A DNA stretch of 64,000 bases from an uncultured Paraprevotella sp. (GTDB lineage: Bacteria; Bacteroidota; Bacteroidia; Bacteroidales; Bacteroidaceae): assembly GCA_944320775.1 (NCBI GenBank), contig CALUIV010000009.1:21633-85632 (forward strand). The letters run 5' to 3'. Below the pieces are notes generated by a model. That model saw only the letters and a program-made list of their open reading frames with translations, was not told the DNA's origin and did no database searches. The position numbers were made by a program, and so were the translations under genes. Numbering within the stretch: the stretch's first letter is position 1; the number at the start of each line of letters is the position of its first letter. This document shows positions 43,982-52,018 of this stretch, in pieces.

Positions 43982-44425
43982 TTATTCTGTAGTGTTTAAG
44001 TTGTTATTCTGAAGCTTTTGTTTTTCCATGAAATCTGATATCGTCTGATAAATATCTTCAATGGATTCTTTTGTCAGGCAAAGTTTTTCTAACGGGCACC
44101 AGTCTGTTTTTGACCGGTTCTCGATATGACCTACCAGTCTGCGGAATTGTACGGCAATGTAGCTTTGTTCTTTCAATAAATCCCAAGCCGGTTTACTTAA
44201 TACATCTGTATATAACTGGTTTATTCCTCCTTTGATCATTAATGCAGCAGCAGCCTTTCCGACGACTTTATCAGCAACAATGGCCTCTTGGAGAAATTGA
44301 GGATCATTATGAAGTAACGTCATCAGATCAGTAACCCCGCGTTGATGGTATGTTCTGATTTCATCTCCTCTTTTTATCACGAGTGTACAAGGCTTTTCGT
44401 GCAGCAATTGGATGAGTTCTTTCAT
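43982..44425 (-). CDS. DUF1893 domain protein
   Basis: Protein of 147 residues. Residues 1-105 fit DUF1893 (TM1506 type), with 'CTLVIKRGDEIRTYHQRGVTDLM' and 'VADKVVGKAAAALMIKGGINQLYTDVLSKPAWDLLKEQ'. The fold is known to resemble cytidine deaminase, but the zinc-binding HxE/PCxxC motifs are absent, so it is not a deaminase. A C-terminal extension (about 106-147) contains 'DWCPLEKLCL', two Cys spaced by six residues, possibly metal- or cluster-binding. It is cytoplasmic. It starts 7 bases after the aldo/keto reductase gene and belongs to the redox/Tat operon. The function is unknown; maturation or cofactor handling is a guess. Confidence 0.82.
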   Translation of the reverse strand: MKELIQLLHEKPCTLVIKRGDEIRTYHQRGVTDLMTLLHNDPQFLQEAIVADKVVGKAAAALMIKGGINQLYTDVLSKPAWDLLKEQSYIAVQFRRLVGHIENRSKTDWCPLEKLCLTKESIEDIYQTISDFMEKQKLQNNNLNTTE

Positions 44426-44432
44426 TTGCAGT

Positions 44433-45821
44433 TTATAATTTTTCTTGTTTCAGTTGTTCGATATATTGGTCAATACGGTGAAGCTCTGCCGGGATATCAA
44501 TACTTTGTGGGCAGTGTGATACACATTGTTCGCATCCGATGCAATGGCTTGCCTGACGCAGACGGGGTACACTTCGGTCGTAACCGATCAAAAAGGCTCT
44601 TCTTGACTCCCGATAGGTCACATTGTCCTTTGACGTTGGTAGATTTCCTTCATTGACACATTTATTGTAGTGCAACAAAATGGCGGGGATATCAATACCA
44701 TAAGGACAAGGCATACAATATTTGCAGTCATTACATGGAATTGTCGGATATTGTTTCATGAGATCTGCAGTCTGATCCAAAAACAGACGGTCGTCCTCGG
44801 TAAGGGGGACAAGCGGGGCATAAGTTCGCAAATTATCTTGCAAATGCTCCAAGTAGGTCATACCGCTAAGGACGGTTAATACACCTGGAAATGATCCTGC
44901 AAAACGAAAAGCCCAAGATGCAACACTGGCTTCCGGTGCCCGTTGTTTCAGACGTGTGATCAAATGATCCGGAAGTTTGGATAATCGTCCGCCGAGAAGG
45001 GGTTCCATTATAATTGCGGGAATTTGTTTTTTCTCCAGTTCGGCATACAAATAGTCAGCATTTACATTGTTGCCCGATGCGTAATGCCAGTCCAGATAAT
45101 TTAACTGTATTTGCACAAAATCCCAATGCACTTTGTCGTGCATGGCCAATACTTCATCAAACACTTCTTTTGTGCCGTGGAAAGAGAATCCCAGATTACG
45201 TATTTTCCCTTTTTTACGTTCTTCGATCAGAAAGTCGAGCATGCCATTATCTATGTAGCGGGCACGAAACGTTTCTATACCACCGTTGCCGATTGAATGG
45301 AGCAGATAATAATCAATATAATCTACTTGAAGGTTTTCAAATGACCGGTGGTACATTTCAATAGAGTTCTCGCGGGTAAAATTTGAAAAATTGGATAATT
45401 TCGTAGCAACAAAGAACTTCTCACGCGGATGCCGTTTGAGCGCTATTCCCGTAGATTTTTCTGACCATCCCTGTACATATACTGGTGATGTGTCGTAGTA
45501 GTTGACTCCGTGTGCCATAGCATAATCAATCAGTTCGTTAACCGCTTCCTGATCAATCACATTTCCTCCTTTTTCAGGTGCAGGCAATGTCGGCCACCTC
45601 ATGCATCCATAACCGAGCAGAGAAACCTTTTCTTTTGTTTTCGGATTTTCGCGCATTGTCATTTTGTCGGTAGGAATTTCTCCTTTAACTTGAATATCGC
45701 CTTTGTTTTTGTCTCCCGACTGACATCCGGTCAATATGGTAGAAGAAGCTACCGTACTGATTCCAACAATTTTCAGGAATTCCCGGCGTGTTATATTTTG
45801 ACGAGAATATTTTTCGCTCAT
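44433..45821 (-). CDS. Tat-exported lipoprotein aldo/keto reductase with two [4Fe-4S] motifs
   Basis: Protein of 462 residues. The N-terminus carries a twin-arginine signal (TRREFLK, Arg12-Arg13) followed by a lipobox ending in Cys33 (TILTGC), so it should cross the membrane folded and be lipid-anchored outside the cytoplasm. Residues 58-345 are an aldo/keto reductase barrel with an intact catalytic tetrad: Asp110, Tyr115, Lys141, His175. The C-terminus has two [4Fe-4S] motifs, Cys363/366/369/372 and Cys427/430/433/437. AKRs normally use free NADPH, absent from the periplasm, so it should either carry a bound cofactor or receive electrons through its clusters. The polyferredoxin gene lies 22 bases upstream. 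Confidence 0.92.
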   Translation of the reverse strand: MSEKYSRQNITRREFLKIVGISTVASSTILTGCQSGDKNKGDIQVKGEIPTDKMTMRENPKTKEKVSLLGYGCMRWPTLPAPEKGGNVIDQEAVNELIDYAMAHGVNYYDTSPVYVQGWSEKSTGIALKRHPREKFFVATKLSNFSNFTRENSIEMYHRSFENLQVDYIDYYLLHSIGNGGIETFRARYIDNGMLDFLIEERKKGKIRNLGFSFHGTKEVFDEVLAMHDKVHWDFVQIQLNYLDWHYASGNNVNADYLYAELEKKQIPAIIMEPLLGGRLSKLPDHLITRLKQRAPEASVASWAFRFAGSFPGVLTVLSGMTYLEHLQDNLRTYAPLVPLTEDDRLFLDQTADLMKQYPTIPCNDCKYCMPCPYGIDIPAILLHYNKCVNEGNLPTSKDNVTYRESRRAFLIGYDRSVPRLRQASHCIGCEQCVSHCPQSIDIPAELHRIDQYIEQLKQEKL

Positions 45822-45843
45822 AGTTTTTTTGTTTTTGAGGGTT

Positions 45844-47328
45844 TTAGATTATGCGATGTTGTTTATGTCCTTCTACATAAATAGCGCTGAACGGACGTGA
45901 AGGGCAAAGATTCTCGCAGGCACCACATCCAATACAACGTTCAACATCAATAGCAGGAATTTTCAGCGATTCAGGATCAGATGTATCGGAAGGTATCATG
46001 TGTATGGCTCCCGTTGGACAATGGCGGGCACAATTTCCACAAGCTACGCCATCCGTTAAGGGGATGCAGTTGGCTTTAATCCAAACCGCATGACCGATTT
46101 GGGTAGACGATTTTTCGGCTAAATCCGTAAGTTTGATTGCACCGGTAGGACATACTTCTGAGCATTTTTTACACTCAGGCCGGCAATAACCGCGTTCGTA
46201 ACTCATTTCAGGTTGCATCAGTCTTTGCAGATCTGTGGACGGGCGAAGAACTCCGTTTTGGCATACAGAAACACAGAGTTGACAGGCTGTACAATGTTGA
46301 GCAAAATGGCGTGCATTTTGGCTTCCCGGTGGCAGAATTGGTGTATTCCGTTTGGGAACTTTTTTATCTTCTATAGCAGCCAGTCCGCCATCTACTTTCA
46401 TCTCTTGAGCTTTAATTGTGGCTGTTGTAGCAACCAATGCCGTTGTCGTTAAAAAGCTTCTTCTGGACTGATCTGTTGGTTTGGGGGTTACAGCTTTCTC
46501 GGATTTCTTAGGATGGCGATAGCTGATGGCCTGATGTTTGCATGCATCGATACAATCCATGCAGGCAATACATCGGCTGTAATCAATCTGATGATTCTTG
46601 AAGTCTATACAAGCCGATTTACATTTTCGAGAACATAAACTGCATGAGTTACATTTTTCAGAGTCAATAACCGGTTTAAACCATGACCACTTGGCTAAAA
46701 AACTTAATATGGTTCCTACAGGACAGATGGTGTTACAGTAAGTGCGTCCATTACGCCATGCCAAAATGAAAACAAATATAAAGGTTAATAGTGCGATTAT
46801 AAATGTGGGGACGCTTTTTAGCCATACTTCTGTTTCATAGAATGCATAACTGTCTGCACGTTCGGCCCAATAAGCCAGCACATTGTTTCCCCAAGCATAA
46901 AATGGCGCAAACAAATTTTGTGCAATACGTCCATAAGCACTATAAGGAGCAAGCAATGCAGCCAAAGATCCGATACCACCGATTAAAGCTATAAGGAAAA
47001 TAATGAGAATGGAATAACGAAGAATGTTTTTCGCCGGTGAATAACTGAATCGGTAACGGCGTTTTTTACTCCTTCCTCCAAACCAGGAGATGATATCCTG
47101 AAAAACTCCCAGTGGACAGATTACGGAACAATAAATCCGTCCGAATAAAAGGGTCAATACAATCAAGCCTAAAACAACTCCTAAGTTCAGAGCCAATAAT
47201 GCTGGCAGGAACTGGATTTTGGCCATCCATCCAAACCACGTATGCAAGGTCCCTGTAAAATCAAGAAAGAGCAGGGTGATCATCAGATAAAAAATGACAG
47301 CCAACGTGATTCTAATCTTTCGTAACAT
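45844..47328 (-). CDS. NapH-NapG-like fusion polyferredoxin with internal Tat signal
   Basis: Membrane polyferredoxin of 494 residues. Residues 1-270 are NapH/MauN-like: four helices (about 7-25, 42-62, 104-127, 172-191), two CxxxCP loops (Cys67/71 and Cys198/202) and two cytoplasmic [4Fe-4S] sets (Cys226-240 and Cys253/256/259/263). A twin-arginine motif SRRSFL (Arg289-Arg290) and hydrophobic stretch (292-305) follow. Residues 340-494 are NapG/MauM-like with four cluster sets: Cys346/349/352/356, Cys382/386/389/393, Cys421/430/433/437 and Cys465/468/471/475. In Nap systems NapG is a separate Tat-exported protein, so here the C-terminal half is probably moved to the periplasm by Tat. Likely role: quinol-linked electron transfer across the membrane. 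First gene of the operon. Confidence 0.9.
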   Translation of the reverse strand: MLRKIRITLAVIFYLMITLLFLDFTGTLHTWFGWMAKIQFLPALLALNLGVVLGLIVLTLLFGRIYCSVICPLGVFQDIISWFGGRSKKRRYRFSYSPAKNILRYSILIIFLIALIGGIGSLAALLAPYSAYGRIAQNLFAPFYAWGNNVLAYWAERADSYAFYETEVWLKSVPTFIIALLTFIFVFILAWRNGRTYCNTICPVGTILSFLAKWSWFKPVIDSEKCNSCSLCSRKCKSACIDFKNHQIDYSRCIACMDCIDACKHQAISYRHPKKSEKAVTPKPTDQSRRSFLTTTALVATTATIKAQEMKVDGGLAAIEDKKVPKRNTPILPPGSQNARHFAQHCTACQLCVSVCQNGVLRPSTDLQRLMQPEMSYERGYCRPECKKCSEVCPTGAIKLTDLAEKSSTQIGHAVWIKANCIPLTDGVACGNCARHCPTGAIHMIPSDTSDPESLKIPAIDVERCIGCGACENLCPSRPFSAIYVEGHKQHRII

Positions 47329-47400
47329 GTTTCTTTAATATTAGTACAACAGGTTTTCTGTTTAAGACCTTTGGAGATCTATACTTGTTTTTTCGCATTT

Positions 47401-47432
47401 CAAAGATAATATCTTTAACTGGAAAAGACAAG
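47401..47432 (-). promoter_or_regulatory. Promoter of the redox/Tat operon with overlapping palindrome
   Basis: On the minus strand CTTG (47429-47432), a 20-base spacer and TATCTTTG (47401-47408) form a good Bacteroidetes promoter about 70 bases before the polyferredoxin ATG. The palindrome AAAGATA-A-TATCTTT (47402-47416) covers the -7 box and could be an operator. Confidence 0.65.
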
Positions 47433-47499
47433 AAATAAATTTCTAATGTTTAGAATAAATTCGACAAATCTTATTGTATCCGATTTTTGAGAATTTATA

Positions 47500-48414
47500 T
47501 TAAAAATGATATTGTCCGGTTGTTTGTTTCCTCCTGTATTCAACGGGCGTAGATCCTACACTTTTCTTGAATACCCTGTTGAAATGCTGTGAATATTGGA
47601 ATCCCAGTTCGTAAGCAATTTGTGTTATGGTCTTGTTGGTGTCAATGATGAGTTCTTTCGCGTGTTCAATAAGTTTATTCTGAATATATTCCTGGGCTGT
47701 CTTTCCGGTTTCTTTTTTTATCAAGTCACCGAAGTAGTTTGCCGAAAGATATACTTTATCAGCAAAGTATTTTACCGTTGGCAGTCCGAGCTTTTCTGGG
47801 TTCTTATTTGAGAAATAATCATCAAGCAGTTCTTCAAATCTGATCAATACATTTTTGTTTACCGGACTTCTTGTTTCAAACTGCCGTTCGTAGAAGCGCA
47901 TACAGTAATCTAAAAGCAGCTGAATGTTTCGTGCTATCAGCCTTTTACTCATATGGTCTCCCGGAAGTGTCAATTCCATTTTGATTTTTTCCAGACAGTC
48001 TATGAAAATCTTTTTTTCATTACCTGACAGATGCAGTGCTTCGTTTGATTGATATGAAAAGAACGAATAGACTTTGATTTCCTGACCAAGTGAGGTCCCT
48101 TTAATCAGATCTGGATGAAAGAGTAGTCCTAAAGCTTCTGGTCGCGTATTTACCGGCATTTGTACCTCAACAATTTGTCCGGGAGCAAAACTGGTAACGG
48201 TTCCTTCCTGATAATCATATGTTTGTTTTCCATAACGAATGTCGCCGCATCGTGTATTTTTTAAAAAGAGCGCATAGACTCCATAATTTACAGTAAAGTG
48301 ATTTGGAAATTTTGTGGCATCTTTCAGATTAACCACACTGACCAGTGGATGATGGTTTTCAAGACCAAACAGCTGGTTATAATCAGCTACATTCTTTATG
48401 TTAATGATATCCAT
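47500..48414 (-). CDS. AraC family transcriptional regulator
   Basis: Regulator of 304 residues. An N-terminal cupin-like sensory domain (about 25-160) is followed by the AraC DNA-binding domain with two helix-turn-helix motifs; the second matches the family signature ('KTITQIAYELGFQYSQHFNRVFKKSVGSTPVEYRR', about 260-297). It lies 171 bases upstream of the polyferredoxin gene in the same direction, and the intervening region contains that operon's promoter and a palindrome, so it is the obvious candidate regulator. The ligand is unknown. It is divergent from manC. Confidence 0.93.
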   Translation of the reverse strand: MDIINIKNVADYNQLFGLENHHPLVSVVNLKDATKFPNHFTVNYGVYALFLKNTRCGDIRYGKQTYDYQEGTVTSFAPGQIVEVQMPVNTRPEALGLLFHPDLIKGTSLGQEIKVYSFFSYQSNEALHLSGNEKKIFIDCLEKIKMELTLPGDHMSKRLIARNIQLLLDYCMRFYERQFETRSPVNKNVLIRFEELLDDYFSNKNPEKLGLPTVKYFADKVYLSANYFGDLIKKETGKTAQEYIQNKLIEHAKELIIDTNKTITQIAYELGFQYSQHFNRVFKKSVGSTPVEYRRKQTTGQYHF

Positions 48415-48438
48415 ATCCTATTTTTATTTATTTGTTAG

Positions 48439-48470
48439 CAAATATATAAAATTCAAACCAAATATTTAAA
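48439..48470 (-). promoter_or_regulatory. Putative promoter of the araC-type gene
   Basis: The minus strand has TTTA (48467-48470), a 20-base spacer and TATATTTG (48439-48446). The predicted transcription start is only about 18 bases before the ATG. Confidence 0.5.
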
Positions 48471-48583
48471 CTCATAAGGCCAGTAGTTGTATTTGATATT
48501 CTATAATTTAGGCTTGATTTAAGAAAAATATTCTTTTAATGATATTTTAAATATAAAATATGGCTCTTTATAGATAAAAAAAC

Positions 48584-48591
48584 TAAATTTG
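48584..48591 (+). promoter_or_regulatory. Promoter -7 box for manC-gmd-fcl
   Basis: TAAATTTG matches TAnnTTTG, 32 bases before the manC ATG. No good -33 box. Confidence 0.45.
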
Positions 48592-48622
48592 TACTTTACT
48601 GATTAAACTCAACGAACATACT

Positions 48623-49708
48623 ATGGCAGATAAGAATAATCATTTGGTTATTATGGCCGGAGGAGTCGGCAGTCGTTTCTGGCCGATGAGTACCCCCGAG
48701 AAACCCAAACAGTTTATTGATGTTTTGGGGTGTGGCAAAACATTGCTGCAATTGACTGTAGAACGTTTTGAGGGTATTTGCCCTCCCGAAAATATTTGGA
48801 TTGTTACATCTGAAGCATATGCCCGTATTGTTCAGGAACAGCTTCCGAACATATCGCATGAGAATATTCTGAAGGAACCTTGCCGACGGAACACAGCTCC
48901 TTGTATTGCTTATGTCAGTTGGCGGATCAAGGTAAAGAATCCGCATGCAAACATCGTTGTATCGCCTAGCGATCATATTGTGATGAATGTCAAGGAATTT
49001 CAGCGTGTAGTCTCATCAGCATTAGCTTTCACGGACGAAACGGATGCTATTGTTACGTTAGGAATGAAACCGACACGTCCTGAAACAGGGTATGGTTATA
49101 TTCAGGCAGATCTGACCGCTTCATCTGCCCGTAACAAAGAAATTTTCCGTGTAGATTCTTTTAAAGAAAAACCCGACTTGGCAACAGCTGAGAAATATCT
49201 CAAAAAGAACAATTATTATTGGAACGCTGGAATATTTGTCTGGAATGTCAATACAATTGTCAATGCTTTGCGTGTTTACCAACCGGTTATGTCTGATATT
49301 TTTGAAAGTTTACAGCCATATTACGGAACTCCAGAAGAACAACAGAAAATTGATGAACAATTCCCTTTGTGCGAAAATATTTCTGTCGACTATGCGATTT
49401 TGGAAAAAGCGGAAGAGATTTTTGTTTTTCCGGCCAGTTTCGGTTGGAGTGATTTAGGAACTTGGGGATCTTTGCAGGAAAATTCAAAGCGCGATGTATA
49501 TGGCAATGCTTGTATCGGACCGGATGTCCGTACGATTGAGACTCGTAATTGCATGATTCATACCCGTGGTCTGAAAAAGGTGGTTGTTCAAGGTCTCGAC
49601 GGGTATATTGTTGCAGAGAATGATGGCACGTTGCTTATCTGTAAATTGGCAGAGGAACAGCGTATAAAGTTGTTCAGCGAATATGATGCTGAGATAACAC
49701 GCGTATAA
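48623..49708 (+). CDS. manC: Mannose-1-phosphate guanylyltransferase
   Basis: GDP-mannose pyrophosphorylase of 361 residues: mannose 1-phosphate plus GTP gives GDP-mannose and pyrophosphate. The nucleotidyltransferase signature 'MAGGVGSRFWPMSTPEKPKQ' is at the N-terminus, the sugar-phosphate motif is 'VDSFKEKPD', and 'WNAGIFVWN' is characteristic. It lacks the C-terminal phosphomannose isomerase (cupin) domain of bifunctional ManC/AlgA, so mannose 6-phosphate isomerase must be elsewhere. It is first in a three-gene set with gmd and fcl that makes GDP-L-fucose for surface glycans and O-glycoproteins. A small stem-loop separates it from gmd. Confidence 0.94.
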   Translation: MADKNNHLVIMAGGVGSRFWPMSTPEKPKQFIDVLGCGKTLLQLTVERFEGICPPENIWIVTSEAYARIVQEQLPNISHENILKEPCRRNTAPCIAYVSWRIKVKNPHANIVVSPSDHIVMNVKEFQRVVSSALAFTDETDAIVTLGMKPTRPETGYGYIQADLTASSARNKEIFRVDSFKEKPDLATAEKYLKKNNYYWNAGIFVWNVNTIVNALRVYQPVMSDIFESLQPYYGTPEEQQKIDEQFPLCENISVDYAILEKAEEIFVFPASFGWSDLGTWGSLQENSKRDVYGNACIGPDVRTIETRNCMIHTRGLKKVVVQGLDGYIVAENDGTLLICKLAEEQRIKLFSEYDAEITRV

Positions 49709-49719
49709 GTTAAAAAGTG

Positions 49720-49745
49720 CGTCCGGACCATAAAAGGTTCGGACG
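49720..49745 (+). terminator. Stem-loop between manC and gmd (attenuator-like)
   Basis: CGTCCGGACC (49720-49729) pairs with GGTTCGGACG (49736-49745, one G-T pair) around a 6-base loop. Only a short TTGTTT follows, so it is more likely a partial terminator or processing site than a full stop. Confidence 0.5.
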
Positions 49746-49771
49746 TTGTTTATCAACATATTAATAAAAAT

Positions 49772-50857
49772 ATGGAAAGAAAAGTTGCATTGATTACCGG
49801 AATTACCGGTCAGGATGGATCATATTTAGCAGAGTTTCTGTTGTTGAAGGGATATGAAGTGCATGGTATTTTGCGTCGTTCTTCTTCTTTTAATACTGAG
49901 CGTATCGAACATCTTTACTTAGATGAATGGGTACGTGATGTAAAAAAGTCACGTTTGATCGAATTGCATTGGGGAGATATTACCGATACAAGCTCGCTTG
50001 TTCGTATTATCCGTTTGTGCCAGCCGACCGAGATTTATAATTTGGCTGCCCAAAGTCATGTAAAAGTCAGTTTTGACGTTCCGGAATTTACTGCCGAGAC
50101 GACGGGAGTCGGCGTCTTACGTTTGCTCGAAGCGGTACGTATTCTGGGTATGGAGCATAAATGTCGTATTTACCAAGCGTCTACTTCTGAACTTTTTGGA
50201 AAAGTGCAAGAGGTTCCTCAGAAGGAAACAACACCGTTCTATCCTCGTTCCCCTTATGCTGTGGCCAAACAGTATGGATTCTGGATTGTGAAGAACTATC
50301 GCGAGAGTTATGGCATGTATTGTTGCAATGGTATTTTGTTTAATCACGAAAGTGAGCGTAGAGGAGAAAACTTTGTTACGCGTAAGATTACTTTGGCTGC
50401 AACACGTATTGTACAAGGGCTACAGGACAAATTGTATTTAGGAAACCTCAATGCTCGTCGTGACTGGGGATATGCAAAAGATTATGTTGAGTGTATGTGG
50501 CTAATGTTGCAACAGGATGAACCTGAAGATTTTGTTATTGCAACAGGAGAATACCATACCGTGCGTGAGTTTACCGATTTGGCTTTCAAATATTGTGGCA
50601 TAGAACTTCGCTGGGAAGGAGAGGGTATCAACGAGAAAGGTATTGATGTTGCTACCGGACGTGTTTTAGTAGAAGTCGATCCAAAATATTTCCGTCCTTG
50701 TGAAGTTGAGGAGCTATTAGGCGATCCAACCAAGGCTAGAACTAAATTGGGGTGGAATCCACGCAGTACCTCTTTTGAGGAACTGGTACGGATTATGGTC
50801 GATCATGATATGAAATATGTCCGTCAGTTGCATTTGAAAACTATCGGGGAGGAGTAG
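49772..50857 (+). CDS. gmd: GDP-mannose 4,6-dehydratase
   Basis: Gmd, 361 residues, extended short-chain dehydrogenase converting GDP-D-mannose to GDP-4-keto-6-deoxy-D-mannose. NADP-binding motif '[17 protein letters not shown]' at the N-terminus, '[15 protein letters not shown]', Ser/Thr with Tyr-x3-Lys in '[21 protein letters not shown]', and the Gmd-specific '[18 protein letters not shown]'. Complete. One base separates its stop from the fcl start, so the two are translated together. The product feeds Fcl directly. Confidence 0.97.
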   Translation: MERKVALITGITGQDGSYLAEFLLLKGYEVHGILRRSSSFNTERIEHLYLDEWVRDVKKSRLIELHWGDITDTSSLVRIIRLCQPTEIYNLAAQSHVKVSFDVPEFTAETTGVGVLRLLEAVRILGMEHKCRIYQASTSELFGKVQEVPQKETTPFYPRSPYAVAKQYGFWIVKNYRESYGMYCCNGILFNHESERRGENFVTRKITLAATRIVQGLQDKLYLGNLNARRDWGYAKDYVECMWLMLQQDEPEDFVIATGEYHTVREFTDLAFKYCGIELRWEGEGINEKGIDVATGRVLVEVDPKYFRPCEVEELLGDPTKARTKLGWNPRSTSFEELVRIMVDHDMKYVRQLHLKTIGEE

Positions 50858-50858
50858 T

Positions 50859-51941
50859 ATGATCGACAAGCAGGCCAAGATATATGTGGCCGGTCACCGT
50901 GGATTGGTAGGATCGGCTATTTGGAATAATCTGAAGCAGCGTGGATACACGAATCTGGTCGGACGTACACATGCCGAGCTGGATCTGCTTGACGGGGTGG
51001 CTGTCAAGGAGTTTTTTGATCAGGAACAGCCTGAGTATGTAGTATTGGCTGCAGCTCATGTGGGTGGAATCATGGCTAACAGTAAATATCGGGCTGATTT
51101 TATTTATCAGAATCTTCAGATCCAGCAGAACGTAATCGGTGAGAGTTTTCGCCATCATGTCAAGAAATTGCTGTTTCTGGGTAGCACATGCATCTATCCC
51201 CGTGAGGCTCCTCAGCCGATGAAAGAGGATGCTTTGCTTACTTCACCGTTGGAATACACCAACGAACCCTATGCCATCGCAAAGATTGCCGGGTTGAAGA
51301 TGTGCGAAAGTTTTAATCTTCAATATGGCACGAATTATATAGCCGTGATGCCGACGAATCTGTATGGTCCGAACGATAATTTCCATTTGGAGAATAGTCA
51401 CGTGCTTCCGGCCATGATACGTAAAATTCATCTGGCAAAATGTCTGAATCAGCACGATTGGGATGCCGTACGTCGTGACTTGGACGCTCGACCGGTTGAA
51501 GGTATCTCCGGGAAAAGTTCTCAGGAGGAGATCCTGCAAGTGCTTGACCGTTACGGTATCACTCCTGACGAGGTACGTCTGTGGGGTACAGGCAGTCCGA
51601 TGCGCGAATTTCTGTGGAGCGAGGAAATGGCTGATGCCAGTGTCTATGTCCTGCTTCATGTTGATTTTAAGGATACATATGATCCAGGTTCAAAGGATAT
51701 CCGTAATTGTCACATCAATGTCGGAACGGGTAAGGAAATATCAATAAAGGAAGTTGCCGAATTGATTGTACGTACCGTAGGTTTTGCCGGAGCTCTAAAG
51801 TGGGATGTCTCTAAGCCTGATGGTACGATGCGAAAACTGACCGATGTATCAAAACTAAATGCTTTAGGGTGGAAGCATAAGATCGAAATTGATGAAGGTG
51901 TTCGCAGGCTTTATCAATGGTATACAGAATCGCTTAAATAA
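50859..51941 (+). CDS. fcl: GDP-L-fucose synthase
   Basis: Fcl (WcaG), 360 residues, epimerises and reduces GDP-4-keto-6-deoxymannose to GDP-L-fucose with NADPH. 'VAGHRGLVGSAIWNNL' is the cofactor loop, 'GSTCIYPREAPQPMKEDALL' and Tyr-x3-Lys in 'EPYAIAKIAGLKMCE' form the active site, and 'MPTNLYGPNDNF' follows. It is about 45 residues longer than E. coli Fcl owing to a charged insertion near residues 200-235 ('HDWDAVRRDLDARPVEG' to 'LDRYGITPDEVRLWG'), which I recognise as common in Bacteroidales versions. It ends the operon at a strong bidirectional terminator. Confidence 0.96.
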   Translation: MIDKQAKIYVAGHRGLVGSAIWNNLKQRGYTNLVGRTHAELDLLDGVAVKEFFDQEQPEYVVLAAAHVGGIMANSKYRADFIYQNLQIQQNVIGESFRHHVKKLLFLGSTCIYPREAPQPMKEDALLTSPLEYTNEPYAIAKIAGLKMCESFNLQYGTNYIAVMPTNLYGPNDNFHLENSHVLPAMIRKIHLAKCLNQHDWDAVRRDLDARPVEGISGKSSQEEILQVLDRYGITPDEVRLWGTGSPMREFLWSEEMADASVYVLLHVDFKDTYDPGSKDIRNCHINVGTGKEISIKEVAELIVRTVGFAGALKWDVSKPDGTMRKLTDVSKLNALGWKHKIEIDEGVRRLYQWYTESLK

Positions 51942-51942
51942 G

Positions 51943-51987
51943 AAAATCACCGTTTCGCAGTCATCTTATAGCGAAACGGTGATTTTT
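51943..51987. terminator. Bidirectional terminator between fcl and the TPR gene
   Basis: A 16-bp perfect stem, AAAATCACCGTTTCGC (51943-51958) with GCGAAACGGTGATTTT (51971-51986), has T-runs on both strands. Confidence 0.9.
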
Positions 51988-52018
51988 TGTAATTCAATAC
52001 CGTTGTATGCCGGATTGA

